64,000 bases of DNA, taken from an uncultured Paracoccaceae bacterium. Lineage in GTDB: Bacteria; Pseudomonadota; Alphaproteobacteria; Rhodobacterales; Rhodobacteraceae. Position numbers and translations under genes: made by a program. The notes beneath the pieces were generated by a model. It did not search any database. It was given only the letters and a program-made list of their open reading frames with translations, and was not told the DNA's origin. Below, in pieces: positions 20,487 through 29,872 of this stretch; position 1 is the first letter of the stretch; each line of letters opens with the position of its first letter. The stretch is taken from the NCBI GenBank assembly GCA_947500135.1, contig CANMQX010000003.1, positions 124,001-188,000 of the forward strand, given 5' to 3'.

Positions 20487-22487
20487 ATGGCATATTTTCT
20501 GGGTGTCGATACCGGGGGCACCTATACCGATGCGGTGCTGCTGGATGAGGCGGCAGATCAGGTCATTGCCACGGCAAAGGCGCTGACGACCCGGCCCGAC
20601 CTTGCGGCAGGCGTGGGTGCTGCGATTGATGCCGCGTTGGCCAGTGCTGACGTGCCGGTGGATCAGGTTGCGATGGTGTCGCTTTCCACCACGCTGGCCA
20701 CCAATGCATTGGTCGAAGGGCAAGGCGGGCGCGTCGCACTGGTGGCCATTGGCTTTGCAGACGGTGAATTAAGCCGTGCAGGCTTGGCGGATGCGATGGG
20801 CGATGATCCGGTGATCCGCATCGCGGGCGGTCACGACCATGGCGGGGCCGAAAAGCAACCTTTGGATCTGGACGCTTTGGCCGATGCATTGGGCGCGCTT
20901 GATGCCGGAGTCACCGGCGTTGCCGTTGCTGCCAGCTTTGCCGCGCGCAATCCGGTGCATGAGGTTGCCGCCCGTGATCTGATCCGCGCCAGGACTGGTA
21001 AACCCGTGACCTGTGGGCATGAGTTGTCCAATGCATTGGGTGGCCCGAAACGTGCCCTGACCGCCGTGCTGAATGCCCGGCTGATTGGCCTGATTGATGG
21101 GTTAATCACCGCATGTGAAGGGCACCTGACCCAGTTGGGGATCACCGCCCCATTGATGGTTGTGCGCGGCGATGGCGCCTTGATCTCCGCTGATCTGGCC
21201 CGCGCCAAACCGATTGAAACCATCCTTAGTGGGCCAGCCGCATCGGTGGCGGGGGCCAGTTGGCTGACCGGTGCAAAGGCTGCGCTGGTCAGCGATATTG
21301 GCGGCACCACTACGGATGTCTGCCTGTTGCAGGACGGCAAGCCGCAGATTGATCCGCAAGGCGCGCAGGTTGGCCCGTACCGCACCATGGTAGAGGCCGT
21401 GGCGATGCGCACAACAGGTCTTGGCGGCGATAGCGAGGTGCATGTCACCGAAGGGCTGGCCGGGGGGCTGCGCCTGGGGCCGCGTCGGGTCATGCCCATT
21501 GCCCTGGCGGCAAGGAAACACCCACAGCTTATTCATGACAGCTTGGATAAGGCGTTGGCATTGGACGTACCCGCCCTTGATGGCGGAAAGTTTGTGCTGC
21601 CCGTGGTGCCGGATATTCCTGACGGGCTTGACCCGCGCGAGAAGGCGGTGATGGAAAGGCTGGCCGCCGGGCCAATGCGCCTGGGGCAGGCTGCGGTGAC
21701 CCGGCTGGAGGGGGCAGCCCTGAACCGCCTGATCACACGCGGGATGGTGATGTTGGCGGGGATCACCCCATCGGATGCCTGCCACACGCTTGGCTTGTTG
21801 GCCGACTGGGATCATGACGCCGCCACCAAGGCACTGACACTGGCAGCCCGACAGCGCACCGGTGCAGGCCAGCGGATCGCGGTAGATGCCAGGACGCTGG
21901 CGCAGATGATCGTCGATCAGTTAACCGCCCAGACCGTTGATTGCCTGCTGCAAACGGCCTTTGCCGAAGATGGTTGGGGCGATGACCCTGCCAGTCTGGT
22001 CCAGCATCCGCTGACCGTTGCCGGGCTGAACCGGCACAAAGGTCTGATCAGGGTCGAGATGGCGCTGGGACTGTCGGTCATCGGGCTGGGCGCCTCTGCC
22101 ACGACCTATTATGGGGCGGTGGGTGACAGGTTGGGCACGCAGATGATCCTGCCGGAACATGCCGGTGTGGCCAATGCCGTGGGGGCCGTGGTGGGGCAGG
22201 TCGCGATGCGGGCGACAGGGTCGGTGACATCCGCAGGTGGTGGTCGATACCTTGCGCATTTGCGTGACGGGCCAGCCCCATTTGATCTGCCCGATGACGC
22301 GATTGCCGCGCTCACAACCGCCTTGCAAGATGAGGCGACAGCGCGCGCCCACGCGTCGGGTGTGGATACGCCGCAATTGCGCGTGGATTGCGAAAGGTCA
22401 GAGGCGAATGTCGAAGGTCAGGCGATGTTTGTGTCGGCGGATATCACCGTGACAGCCAGCGGGCGGCCTCGGATTGCACTTGGCTGA
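20487..22487 (+). CDS. Hydantoinase/oxoprolinase family protein (HyuA-like)
   Basis: YFLGVDTGGTYTDAVLLDE, SDIGGTTTDVCLL. Confidence 0.88.
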   Translation: MAYFLGVDTGGTYTDAVLLDEAADQVIATAKALTTRPDLAAGVGAAIDAALASADVPVDQVAMVSLSTTLATNALVEGQGGRVALVAIGFADGELSRAGLADAMGDDPVIRIAGGHDHGGAEKQPLDLDALADALGALDAGVTGVAVAASFAARNPVHEVAARDLIRARTGKPVTCGHELSNALGGPKRALTAVLNARLIGLIDGLITACEGHLTQLGITAPLMVVRGDGALISADLARAKPIETILSGPAASVAGASWLTGAKAALVSDIGGTTTDVCLLQDGKPQIDPQGAQVGPYRTMVEAVAMRTTGLGGDSEVHVTEGLAGGLRLGPRRVMPIALAARKHPQLIHDSLDKALALDVPALDGGKFVLPVVPDIPDGLDPREKAVMERLAAGPMRLGQAAVTRLEGAALNRLITRGMVMLAGITPSDACHTLGLLADWDHDAATKALTLAARQRTGAGQRIAVDARTLAQMIVDQLTAQTVDCLLQTAFAEDGWGDDPASLVQHPLTVAGLNRHKGLIRVEMALGLSVIGLGASATTYYGAVGDRLGTQMILPEHAGVANAVGAVVGQVAMRATGSVTSAGGGRYLAHLRDGPAPFDLPDDAIAALTTALQDEATARAHASGVDTPQLRVDCERSEANVEGQAMFVSADITVTASGRPRIALG

Positions 22488-22566
22488 CACTCACTTTCCC
22501 GTCAGGAACATTGCGCCAGCCGGGCACATCGGCCACAAGGTCGCAGCGTTCTGACAGAAAGACCTG

Positions 22567-23175
22567 ATGCTCGACCGACTTGCCCGCCAGATCATTGATC
22601 CACCGTTGAACCAACTGGGGCGCGGCCTTGCCATGCGTGGGGTCAGTGCCGATGGGGTGACGCTGGCCGGATTGGTGCTGGGGTTGCTGGCGGCCGTGAT
22701 GATCGCGCTGGGCGCGCCGGGTCTTGCCCTGATCCCGCTATTGGCCAGCCGATTGGCCGATGGGTTGGACGGGGCCGTGGCGCGTGCCACGCGCAAGACC
22801 GACTTTGGCGGATACCTTGATATTGCGGCGGATTTTCTGTTTTACGGTGCGATCCCCTTGGGCTTTGTGCTGGCCGATCCGGTTGTCAACGGGGCCGCAG
22901 GGGCATTTTTGCTGACGGCCTTCTATTTCAACGGCACCAGCTTTCTGGGCTATGCCATTCTGGCCGAAAAGCACGGGCACAAGACGGACGCGCAGGGCCA
23001 GAAATCGCTTTATTACTCAAACGGCATTCTGGAAGGGACCGAGACGATCATCTTCTTCATCCTTCTGTGCCTGTTGCCGCACCACTTCGCGTTGATGTCA
23101 TGGGTCTTTGGTGCGCTTTGCTTTGCCACAGCGACCTTACGCATCTACGCTGCCAAAAAAATCTATACCGACTAA
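22567..23175 (+). CDS. CDP-alcohol phosphatidyltransferase, YnjF-like
   Basis: SRLADGLDGAVARATRKTDFGGYLDIAADF: fits the CDP-OH-P-transferase motif DGxxAR...GxxxDxxxD. Confidence 0.87.
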   Translation: MLDRLARQIIDPPLNQLGRGLAMRGVSADGVTLAGLVLGLLAAVMIALGAPGLALIPLLASRLADGLDGAVARATRKTDFGGYLDIAADFLFYGAIPLGFVLADPVVNGAAGAFLLTAFYFNGTSFLGYAILAEKHGHKTDAQGQKSLYYSNGILEGTETIIFFILLCLLPHHFALMSWVFGALCFATATLRIYAAKKIYTD

Positions 23176-23184
23176 AGGATCGAC

Positions 23185-24387
23185 ATGATGAAACACCTCG
23201 CCGTTCTGGCCGCGTTGCTGGCCCCCTTGCCCGCATTGGCAGACCCTGATCCCGCCGATTGGGATGCCGTCACAGCCGAGGCCGAAGGCCAGACCGTTTA
23301 CTGGAACGCATGGGGTGGATCGACCACGACCAATGATTTTATCGCATGGGTCGGTGACCGCGTGGCCGAGGATTACGGCGTCACGCTGGAACATGTAAAG
23401 CTGACGGACACTGCCGATGCGGTCACCCGTGTGTTGTCCGAAAAGCAGGCGAGCGAAAATGACGATGGTGCCATCGACATGATTTGGATTAACGGGGCGA
23501 ATTTTGCCGCGATGAAAGAGGCTGATCTGCTTTTCGGCCCTTATGCTGAACAGCTGCCGAACTGGGCTGCCGTGGATTATGAGGGCAAGTCGGTGCAGAC
23601 CGATTTCACCGTACCGGTTGAAGGCTATGAAAGCCCCTGGGCCATGGCGCAGGTGGTCTTTGTCCATGACACGGCGGATATGCCCGACAGCTTGGGGTCG
23701 ATGCAGGCGCTTCTGGAATGGACAAAGGCCAATCCGGGGCGGTTCAGCTATCCGCAGCCACCGGATTTTCTGGGCACGACGTTTCTGAAACAGGTGTTGG
23801 TTGATATCCTGCCCGATCCTGCTGTTCTGGCGGAACCGGTCAGTGATGACACGTATGATGACGTGACCGCACCGCTTTGGGCCTATCTGGATGCGCTGAC
23901 GCCGAACCTTTGGCGTGAAGGCAAGGCATACCCGGCCACCGGCACGGCCATGTTCCCGCTGATCGCGGATGGCGAGTTGGATTTGTCGATTTCGTTCAGT
24001 CCAGGTGCTGCATCGACAGCGATCGCCAATAGTGAACTGCCCCCAACAGTGCGCACATTCGTGCTGGACAAGGGCACAATCGGCAACGCGTCTTTCGTGG
24101 CGATCCCTTACAATTCAGGCTCCAAGGCCGGTGCTATGGTCGTCGCCAATTTCCTGATGTCACCCGAAGCACAAGCGCGCGCGCAGGACCCTGACGTGCT
24201 GGGCTATGGTACGGTGCTGAATATGGACGCCCTGTCTGACGCAGATCGCGCGCTGTTTGATGCGCTGGACCTTGGTGTTGCGACACTGTCACCAGCAGAG
24301 CTTGGCACCGTGCAGGCCGAACCGCATCCCAGCTGGATGACCCGGATCGGCGATGACTGGATGACCCGCTACGGCGTTGCGCAGTAA
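23185..24387 (+). CDS. ABC transporter substrate-binding protein, YnjB-like
   Basis: Signal peptide; YWNAWGGSTTTNDFIAWVGDRVAEDYGVTLEHVKLTDTADAVTRVLSEK; adjacent to ABC permease and ATPase. Confidence 0.85.
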   Translation: MMKHLAVLAALLAPLPALADPDPADWDAVTAEAEGQTVYWNAWGGSTTTNDFIAWVGDRVAEDYGVTLEHVKLTDTADAVTRVLSEKQASENDDGAIDMIWINGANFAAMKEADLLFGPYAEQLPNWAAVDYEGKSVQTDFTVPVEGYESPWAMAQVVFVHDTADMPDSLGSMQALLEWTKANPGRFSYPQPPDFLGTTFLKQVLVDILPDPAVLAEPVSDDTYDDVTAPLWAYLDALTPNLWREGKAYPATGTAMFPLIADGELDLSISFSPGAASTAIANSELPPTVRTFVLDKGTIGNASFVAIPYNSGSKAGAMVVANFLMSPEAQARAQDPDVLGYGTVLNMDALSDADRALFDALDLGVATLSPAELGTVQAEPHPSWMTRIGDDWMTRYGVAQ

Positions 24388-26161
24388 ACAAGTGTCGGGC
24401 TTGGCGCCGTCGCGTCCCGGACCTGATCCGGGACCTCTACCCGAGCCAGGAGGCCCCGGTTCAAGCCCGGGGCGCCGTCGCTTTCCACCGGCACTGCCGG
24501 TCCTGACACTGTTGGTCATGCTTGGCCCGGTGGTTGCTGGGCTTTGGGGCACACTATTGCCCGCCTTCGGCCATTTGCCTGCCGCTGGCATCACTGGCCC
24601 TTCACTGGACCCGTTTCGCGACTTGTTTGATTGGGCGGGCCTGCCGCGCGCGATGCTCTTATCGGTCAGCACCGGGTTGATCGCCACGGCAGTTTCCCTG
24701 CTGATTGTGATGCTGATCACTGCTGGATGGTCGGGCACGCGCCCGTTTCGTCTGCTGGAGCGGTTGTTATCCCCACTTTTGTCCGTGCCGCATGCGGCAG
24801 CGGCGTTTGGATTGGCGTTCCTGATCGCACCGTCAGGTTGGTTGTCGCGCCTTGTGTCGCCAGGGCTGACAGGTTGGGACCGTCCGCCAGACCTCTTGAT
24901 TGTGCAGGACACATGGGGCCTGACGATGACGGCGGGCCTGATTGTCAAAGAGGTGCCATTCCTGTTGCTGATCACACTGGCCGCATTGGGGCAGGCAGAT
25001 GCAAGGCGCAGTGTGGTGATTTCACAAGCGTTGGGATACGGGCGGTTGACCGGATGGCTCAAAACCGTGTTTCCGCGGGTCTATGCCCAGATCAGGCCAC
25101 CGATTTACGTCGTTCTGGCCTATTCGATGTCTGTTGTGGATGTGGCCGTAATCCTGGGTCCGAACACGCCACCGCCCCTATCTGTCCAGATCGTCAAATG
25201 GATGTCCGATCCTGACCTGGCGATGCGTTTGGAAGGGGCGGCAGGGGCGTTGCTACAACTGCTGCTGGTAATCGGCGCGCTGGTATTTTGGCGGCTGGGC
25301 GAAATGGCCGCGCGCGTCATTGGCCAGCGCTGGATCATTGCTGGCCGCAGGGGCCGGTTTGACGCGATCACGGCGCAAATTGCCCTGGGGTTAGGCACCG
25401 CAAGTGCGCTCGCCGTTTTGTTGGGGGTCGTTGTTCTGACGATCTGGTCATTTGCTGGCTATTGGGGCTTTCCTGACGCGCTGCCCGATCAGCTGACATG
25501 GCGCAATTGGATGCGCCATGGCCCCGGCACGATGGAGGCGTTGGGCGAGACTGCGTTGATTGCGGGCATTGTTGCCCTTGCCGCGCTGATCCTGACCATC
25601 GGCTGCCTTGAGGCTGAATACCGTTATGGTCTGCATATCAGCCAGCGCGGGATCTGGTTGTTGTATCTGCCACTTCTGATCCCGCAAACGGCCTTTCTGC
25701 CGGGTCTGCAAACACTCTTGTTGGGGATCGGGGCCGATGTGGGCCGTGGTCCGGTGATGGCCGCGCATCTGGTGTTTGTGCTGCCATATGTTTTCCTGTC
25801 GCTGGCCGATCCGTTCCGGGCCTGGGACGTGCGGATGGGTACCATTGCCGCCGCCTTGCGGGCCAGCCCGAACGGCGTGCTGTGGCGGGTCCGCTTGCCG
25901 ATGCTGCTGCGCCCGATTCTGACGGCGTTGGCAGTGGGTCTGGCAGTGTCCGTCGGGCAATACCTGCCCACCCTGCTGATCGGTGGTGGGCGGGTTGCGA
26001 CCCTGACAACCGAAGCCGTCGCGCTGGCATCCGGCGGGGACAGGCGGGCAATTGGCGTGTATGGGCTGATGCAAACCGGGGCCGCGCTGGTGCCTTTTGC
26101 GCTGGCATTGCTGGTGCCAGCCGTGGTGTGGCGTAACAGACGGGGACTGCGACATGGATAA
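24377..26161 (+). CDS. ABC transporter permease, YnjC-like (start codon uncertain; first ~35 codons run through a REP-like element)
   Basis: Two-domain permease with many TM segments; N-terminal PSRPGPDPGPLPEPGGPGSSPGRR is encoded by the REP sequence. Confidence 0.82.
   Translation: MRSKQVSGLAPSRPGPDPGPLPEPGGPGSSPGRRRFPPALPVLTLLVMLGPVVAGLWGTLLPAFGHLPAAGITGPSLDPFRDLFDWAGLPRAMLLSVSTGLIATAVSLLIVMLITAGWSGTRPFRLLERLLSPLLSVPHAAAAFGLAFLIAPSGWLSRLVSPGLTGWDRPPDLLIVQDTWGLTMTAGLIVKEVPFLLLITLAALGQADARRSVVISQALGYGRLTGWLKTVFPRVYAQIRPPIYVVLAYSMSVVDVAVILGPNTPPPLSVQIVKWMSDPDLAMRLEGAAGALLQLLLVIGALVFWRLGEMAARVIGQRWIIAGRRGRFDAITAQIALGLGTASALAVLLGVVVLTIWSFAGYWGFPDALPDQLTWRNWMRHGPGTMEALGETALIAGIVALAALILTIGCLEAEYRYGLHISQRGIWLLYLPLLIPQTAFLPGLQTLLLGIGADVGRGPVMAAHLVFVLPYVFLSLADPFRAWDVRMGTIAAALRASPNGVLWRVRLPMLLRPILTALAVGLAVSVGQYLPTLLIGGGRVATLTTEAVALASGGDRRAIGVYGLMQTGAALVPFALALLVPAVVWRNRRGLRHG
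24403..24481. repeat. REP-like inverted repeat, copy 2, flanked by the direct repeat GGCGCCGTCGC
   Basis: GTCCCGGACCTGATCCGGGACCTC...GAGGCCCCGGTTCAAGCCCGG; identical 11-mer at 24403-24413 and 24471-24481. Confidence 0.8.
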
Positions 26162-26789
26162 GGGGTTATCGCTGCGGCATGTGACGATCAGCAAAGGCGG
26201 CGCGCCGTTGCTATCGGTGCATCACGATATCGGCCCGGGCGAGGTTTTGACGGTCATGGGGCCATCCGGCGTCGGCAAATCAACCCTGCTGGCCTTTATC
26301 ACTGGCACACTGGCCCCGGATTTTCAGGCAATGGGTGAGGTTTGGCTGGATGGGCATGATATCACCCACGCCCCACCGCATCAGCGGCGCGTGGGTATCC
26401 TGTTTCAGGATGATCTGCTGTTTCCGCATCTGTCGGTTGGCGCCAATCTGGCCTTTGGGTTGCAATCGGGTGGGACGACAACCGAACGCAAGGCAAAAAT
26501 CGCCGAGGCGCTGGACGAGGTCGGCCTGAGCGGTTTCGAAACCCGTGATCCCGCAACCCTGTCAGGCGGGCAAAAGGCGCGCGTGGCCCTGATGCGGATG
26601 CTCTTGTCAGAACCATGCGGACTGCTGCTGGACGAACCGTTTTCGCGGCTGGATGCAGCCCTGCGCGCGCAAGTGCGGGACATGGTTTTTGACCGGGCAA
26701 GGGCGCGCGAATTGCCTGTGTTGATGGTCACGCATGACGCCGAAGATGCCCGGGCAGCAGGCGGTGTAATCGTGACATTGGGCGACTGA
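26154..26789 (+). CDS. ABC transporter ATP-binding protein, YnjD-like
   Basis: Walker A GPSGVGKST, signature LSGGQKARVAL, Walker B LLLDEPFSRLD. Confidence 0.92.
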   Translation: MDKGLSLRHVTISKGGAPLLSVHHDIGPGEVLTVMGPSGVGKSTLLAFITGTLAPDFQAMGEVWLDGHDITHAPPHQRRVGILFQDDLLFPHLSVGANLAFGLQSGGTTTERKAKIAEALDEVGLSGFETRDPATLSGGQKARVALMRMLLSEPCGLLLDEPFSRLDAALRAQVRDMVFDRARARELPVLMVTHDAEDARAAGGVIVTLGD

Positions 26790-26887
26790 CGGTCCAACCC
26801 GTTCTGCAACCGGCCTGAGAATTCAGATGCAAATCAGTTCGCTGGCCCTGCGACCTTTCTTTACGACACCAAAGGCGCGAACGGACT

Positions 26888-28165
26888 CTAGCGAAGCTTT
26901 TCAAGCAGCGAATAGTAGATCATTCCCATGGCCACCATCAGGCTGCCTGCACGCCGCCCAAACGGCAGGCGCAGGTGTTTGACATTCGCGAAGACATCAA
27001 AACGTTCCAGATGGCCTGTAATGGCTTCGGCCATGACTTCACCCAGAATATGGGTGAGCGCGATGCCGTGGCCGGAAAAGCCCTGAACGTAGAACACGTT
27101 GTCAGAGAGCTTGCCGACCTCGGGGATGCGGTTGATGATGATACCGTCCATCCCGCTCCAGGAATAGTCGATCTTGACGCCTTTTAGGCGGGAGAACGTG
27201 CGTTCCAGCGCCGGGCGCAGCTCTGCCTCAATGTTTTTGGTATTCACGCCAGAGTAGTTCGTGCCACCGCCAAACAGCAGCCGCTTGTCAGCGGTCAGGC
27301 GATAGTAATCAAGCACAAACCGGGAATCATACACAGCGATATCCTTTGGGTTGATCTTATCTGCCATGTCCCCCAACGGCGCTGTCGCCATGATGCTGAG
27401 TGATGCCGGAAATAACGCGCCTCCCAGCCGTTTTTGGTCCAGCAGGTGATATGCATTCCCAGCGACCATCACCGCATTGGCGGTCACAGAACCGTTCTGT
27501 GTCACAACGCGCGGTGTTGCCCCATGTTCGATACGTGTCACTTCGGATTGTTCAAAAATAAGCGTGCCCGCACCAGCCGCCGCGCGTGCCTCGCCCAGGC
27601 ACAGGTTTAGCGAATGCACATGCATGTTCTTGCTATTCAGCAATCCACCACAATAGAGGTCGGTTTCCAGATATTCGGGCATCTGTTGTGCGTCGAGCAT
27701 GGTCAGCACATCACCCATGCCCCGGCGCTGGCCTTCCTCGTATATCTGGGTGAGCTCTTTCATATGGCTTGGTTTCATCGCTGTTTGCATCTGGCCAAAC
27801 TTCAAATCGCAGTCGATGCCGTATTTCTTGACGCGCTGCTGAATGATGTCGTGGCCGCGCCACCGTAGGTCCCAGACAAAATCATCTGCGGCACTTCCCA
27901 GGGTTTTGCGAAACTCTCGTGCCATAGCCTTGTCGCCGGAAAGGCTACCGGTGATCTGGCCGCCGTTGCGACCCGTAGCACCCCAACCAATTTTCTTGGC
28001 CTCCAGCACAGCGACGTTAAGCCCGCGTTCGGTCAATTCCACTGCTGCAGAGACACCGGAAAACCCACCACCGATGATCACGACGTCAACGCGGTGATCC
28101 CCGGTCAGTGCCGGATAGGCCGTGGTATCGTTGCGCGTCGCGGCATAGTAGCTGGTCGTGTGCAA
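26888..28165 (-). CDS. FAD-dependent oxidoreductase, gamma-glutamylputrescine oxidase (PuuB/OrdL)-like
   Basis: VDVVIIGGGFSGVSAAVELTERGLNVAVLEAKKIGWGATGRNGGQITGSLSGD. Confidence 0.85.
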   Translation of the reverse strand: MHTTSYYAATRNDTTAYPALTGDHRVDVVIIGGGFSGVSAAVELTERGLNVAVLEAKKIGWGATGRNGGQITGSLSGDKAMAREFRKTLGSAADDFVWDLRWRGHDIIQQRVKKYGIDCDLKFGQMQTAMKPSHMKELTQIYEEGQRRGMGDVLTMLDAQQMPEYLETDLYCGGLLNSKNMHVHSLNLCLGEARAAAGAGTLIFEQSEVTRIEHGATPRVVTQNGSVTANAVMVAGNAYHLLDQKRLGGALFPASLSIMATAPLGDMADKINPKDIAVYDSRFVLDYYRLTADKRLLFGGGTNYSGVNTKNIEAELRPALERTFSRLKGVKIDYSWSGMDGIIINRIPEVGKLSDNVFYVQGFSGHGIALTHILGEVMAEAITGHLERFDVFANVKHLRLPFGRRAGSLMVAMGMIYYSLLEKLR

Positions 28166-28203
28166 AGCTGTGATCCTTCAAGATAGTTGTTTCGGGGCGA
28201 AAC

Positions 28204-29241
28204 TCAGTCAGCGGCCTGGTCGAACCCCTGAAGGACGTTTACGGCGTTGATGCCAACCTGTTCAACAGCATAGCCGCCTTCCAACAAGAAAACGGTAGGG
28301 AGATTCAGTGCAGCAATCGCCCGACCGTAGTCAGTGAAGTCATCGCTTTCCAACTTGAAAAAGCTGATCGGGTCTTCTTTGAACGTGTCAACACCGAGTG
28401 AGATAATGAGAGTGTCCGCATCATAGGCCTCAATCCGCGCCAGCGCCTGATTCAGCGCTGCTTTCCAGCTGTCGTAGGTCGTGCCCGGTGGCAGTGGATA
28501 GTTCACGTTAAAGCCATGACCGGCCCCTTCGCCCTCCTCCTCAGCGTGGCCAAGGAAATGCGGGAATGCGTGCAATGGGTCGCCATGGATGGAAAGAAAC
28601 AGGACGTCGTCGCGCTTATAAAAAATGTGCTGTGTGCCATTGCCATGGTGAAAATCGACATCCAGAACGGCGGCCCTTTTCGCGCCCTTGGTCAGCGCGT
28701 GTTGGGCCGCAATGGCTGCATTATTCAAAAAGCAATAGCCGCCGAACTGATCAAACGCCACGTGATGGCCAGGCGGACGACAAAGGCCAAAGGCGGCACG
28801 TTCGCCAGACAAGACCAAATCCGTTGCGGTCAATGCCACATCCTTACTGGCCAGTGCGGCTTCCCAAGTGCCCTCTGACACCGTGGTTTCGCTGGCCAGC
28901 GCATAATATCCGATTTTCCCCTCGATCATTTCGGGAATGTGGGGTGAGTTCATGGTGCGTGTGGGCCAGCAATTGGCCATTGCTTCGCCCCCAAAACCGG
29001 CGGCCGCCCAGTCAGACGCGCAGGTTTCCAAGAACTGGACAAATCCTGCATCATGCACTGCCAGCACCGGTTCCAGCCCGTAAGCATTTGGCGCCAGCAC
29101 CTGTCCCAACTGCTGAGAGATAACACGTTCCAGAATAATCTCTGCCCGGCGCGGACATTCGAACGGCGCAACAATTGTGCCTTCGTGTATCTCGATTTTT
29201 GCATCACGCAGTCTGTGTTTGTCAGTATAAACTGTACGCAT
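28204..29241 (-). CDS. Histone deacetylase family protein, acetylpolyamine amidohydrolase-like
   Basis: CRPPGHHVAFDQFGGYCFLNNAAIAAQHAL..AVLDVDFHHGNGTQHIFY. Confidence 0.9.
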   Translation of the reverse strand: MRTVYTDKHRLRDAKIEIHEGTIVAPFECPRRAEIILERVISQQLGQVLAPNAYGLEPVLAVHDAGFVQFLETCASDWAAAGFGGEAMANCWPTRTMNSPHIPEMIEGKIGYYALASETTVSEGTWEAALASKDVALTATDLVLSGERAAFGLCRPPGHHVAFDQFGGYCFLNNAAIAAQHALTKGAKRAAVLDVDFHHGNGTQHIFYKRDDVLFLSIHGDPLHAFPHFLGHAEEEGEGAGHGFNVNYPLPPGTTYDSWKAALNQALARIEAYDADTLIISLGVDTFKEDPISFFKLESDDFTDYGRAIAALNLPTVFLLEGGYAVEQVGINAVNVLQGFDQAAD

Positions 29242-29872
29242 CGTTGCCTCGTTCAGAGATGCATGCGACGCCGCGTTTTTGAGACATCACCGCTTCGTTT
29301 GCGACATAGGCATCACACACTGAAGCTGAAATCAATGGGGCCGAAACCTAGCGCTGCTTTGGCGTCAAAGCCGCCCTTGCGGGATCGATCATTTGGTGGC
29401 CCCGATCCTAAATGGTCGCGATCAGGTTTTTGCACCAATCACACGTTTTGTCGTCATGCGATCCAGTATTTTCTGATTCGGTCCATCCGCAGCGTTGCCA
29501 GCAGGCCGATGCCGCCGTTTTCCAAACGACGCTAAGGGCGCGATTCATGACCATTTCAACACACGCAATTTCGAAACTGATTTTTGTCGTTGTCGTGGAT
29601 TTCACAATTGGACAGTTCTGCACCCAACACGACATCGAAACTCAAACACGGGCAGCATCTACTTAATGCATTGATGTTTATAGTTAAAATTGTTCGCCAA
29701 GCATCAAAAGACAATGCTGGTATTCGCGTCTGCGTCTCACTTTCGCGCAACAATAGTCGTGATTTACCGCCATTTTGCCGCAAAAATCGCATATTTCTTA
29801 AGAATACGTTGACCCATCTAATGCCTCCTTAATTGGTGTCCCCAACTGCAAAAGCCTCGAAAGGGTTCGACT

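Noticed and set aside
24289-25062. 257-aa minus-strand ORF across the ynjB/ynjC junction
   Set aside because: Antisense to an ABC permease, with repeat-derived sequence; no domain support.
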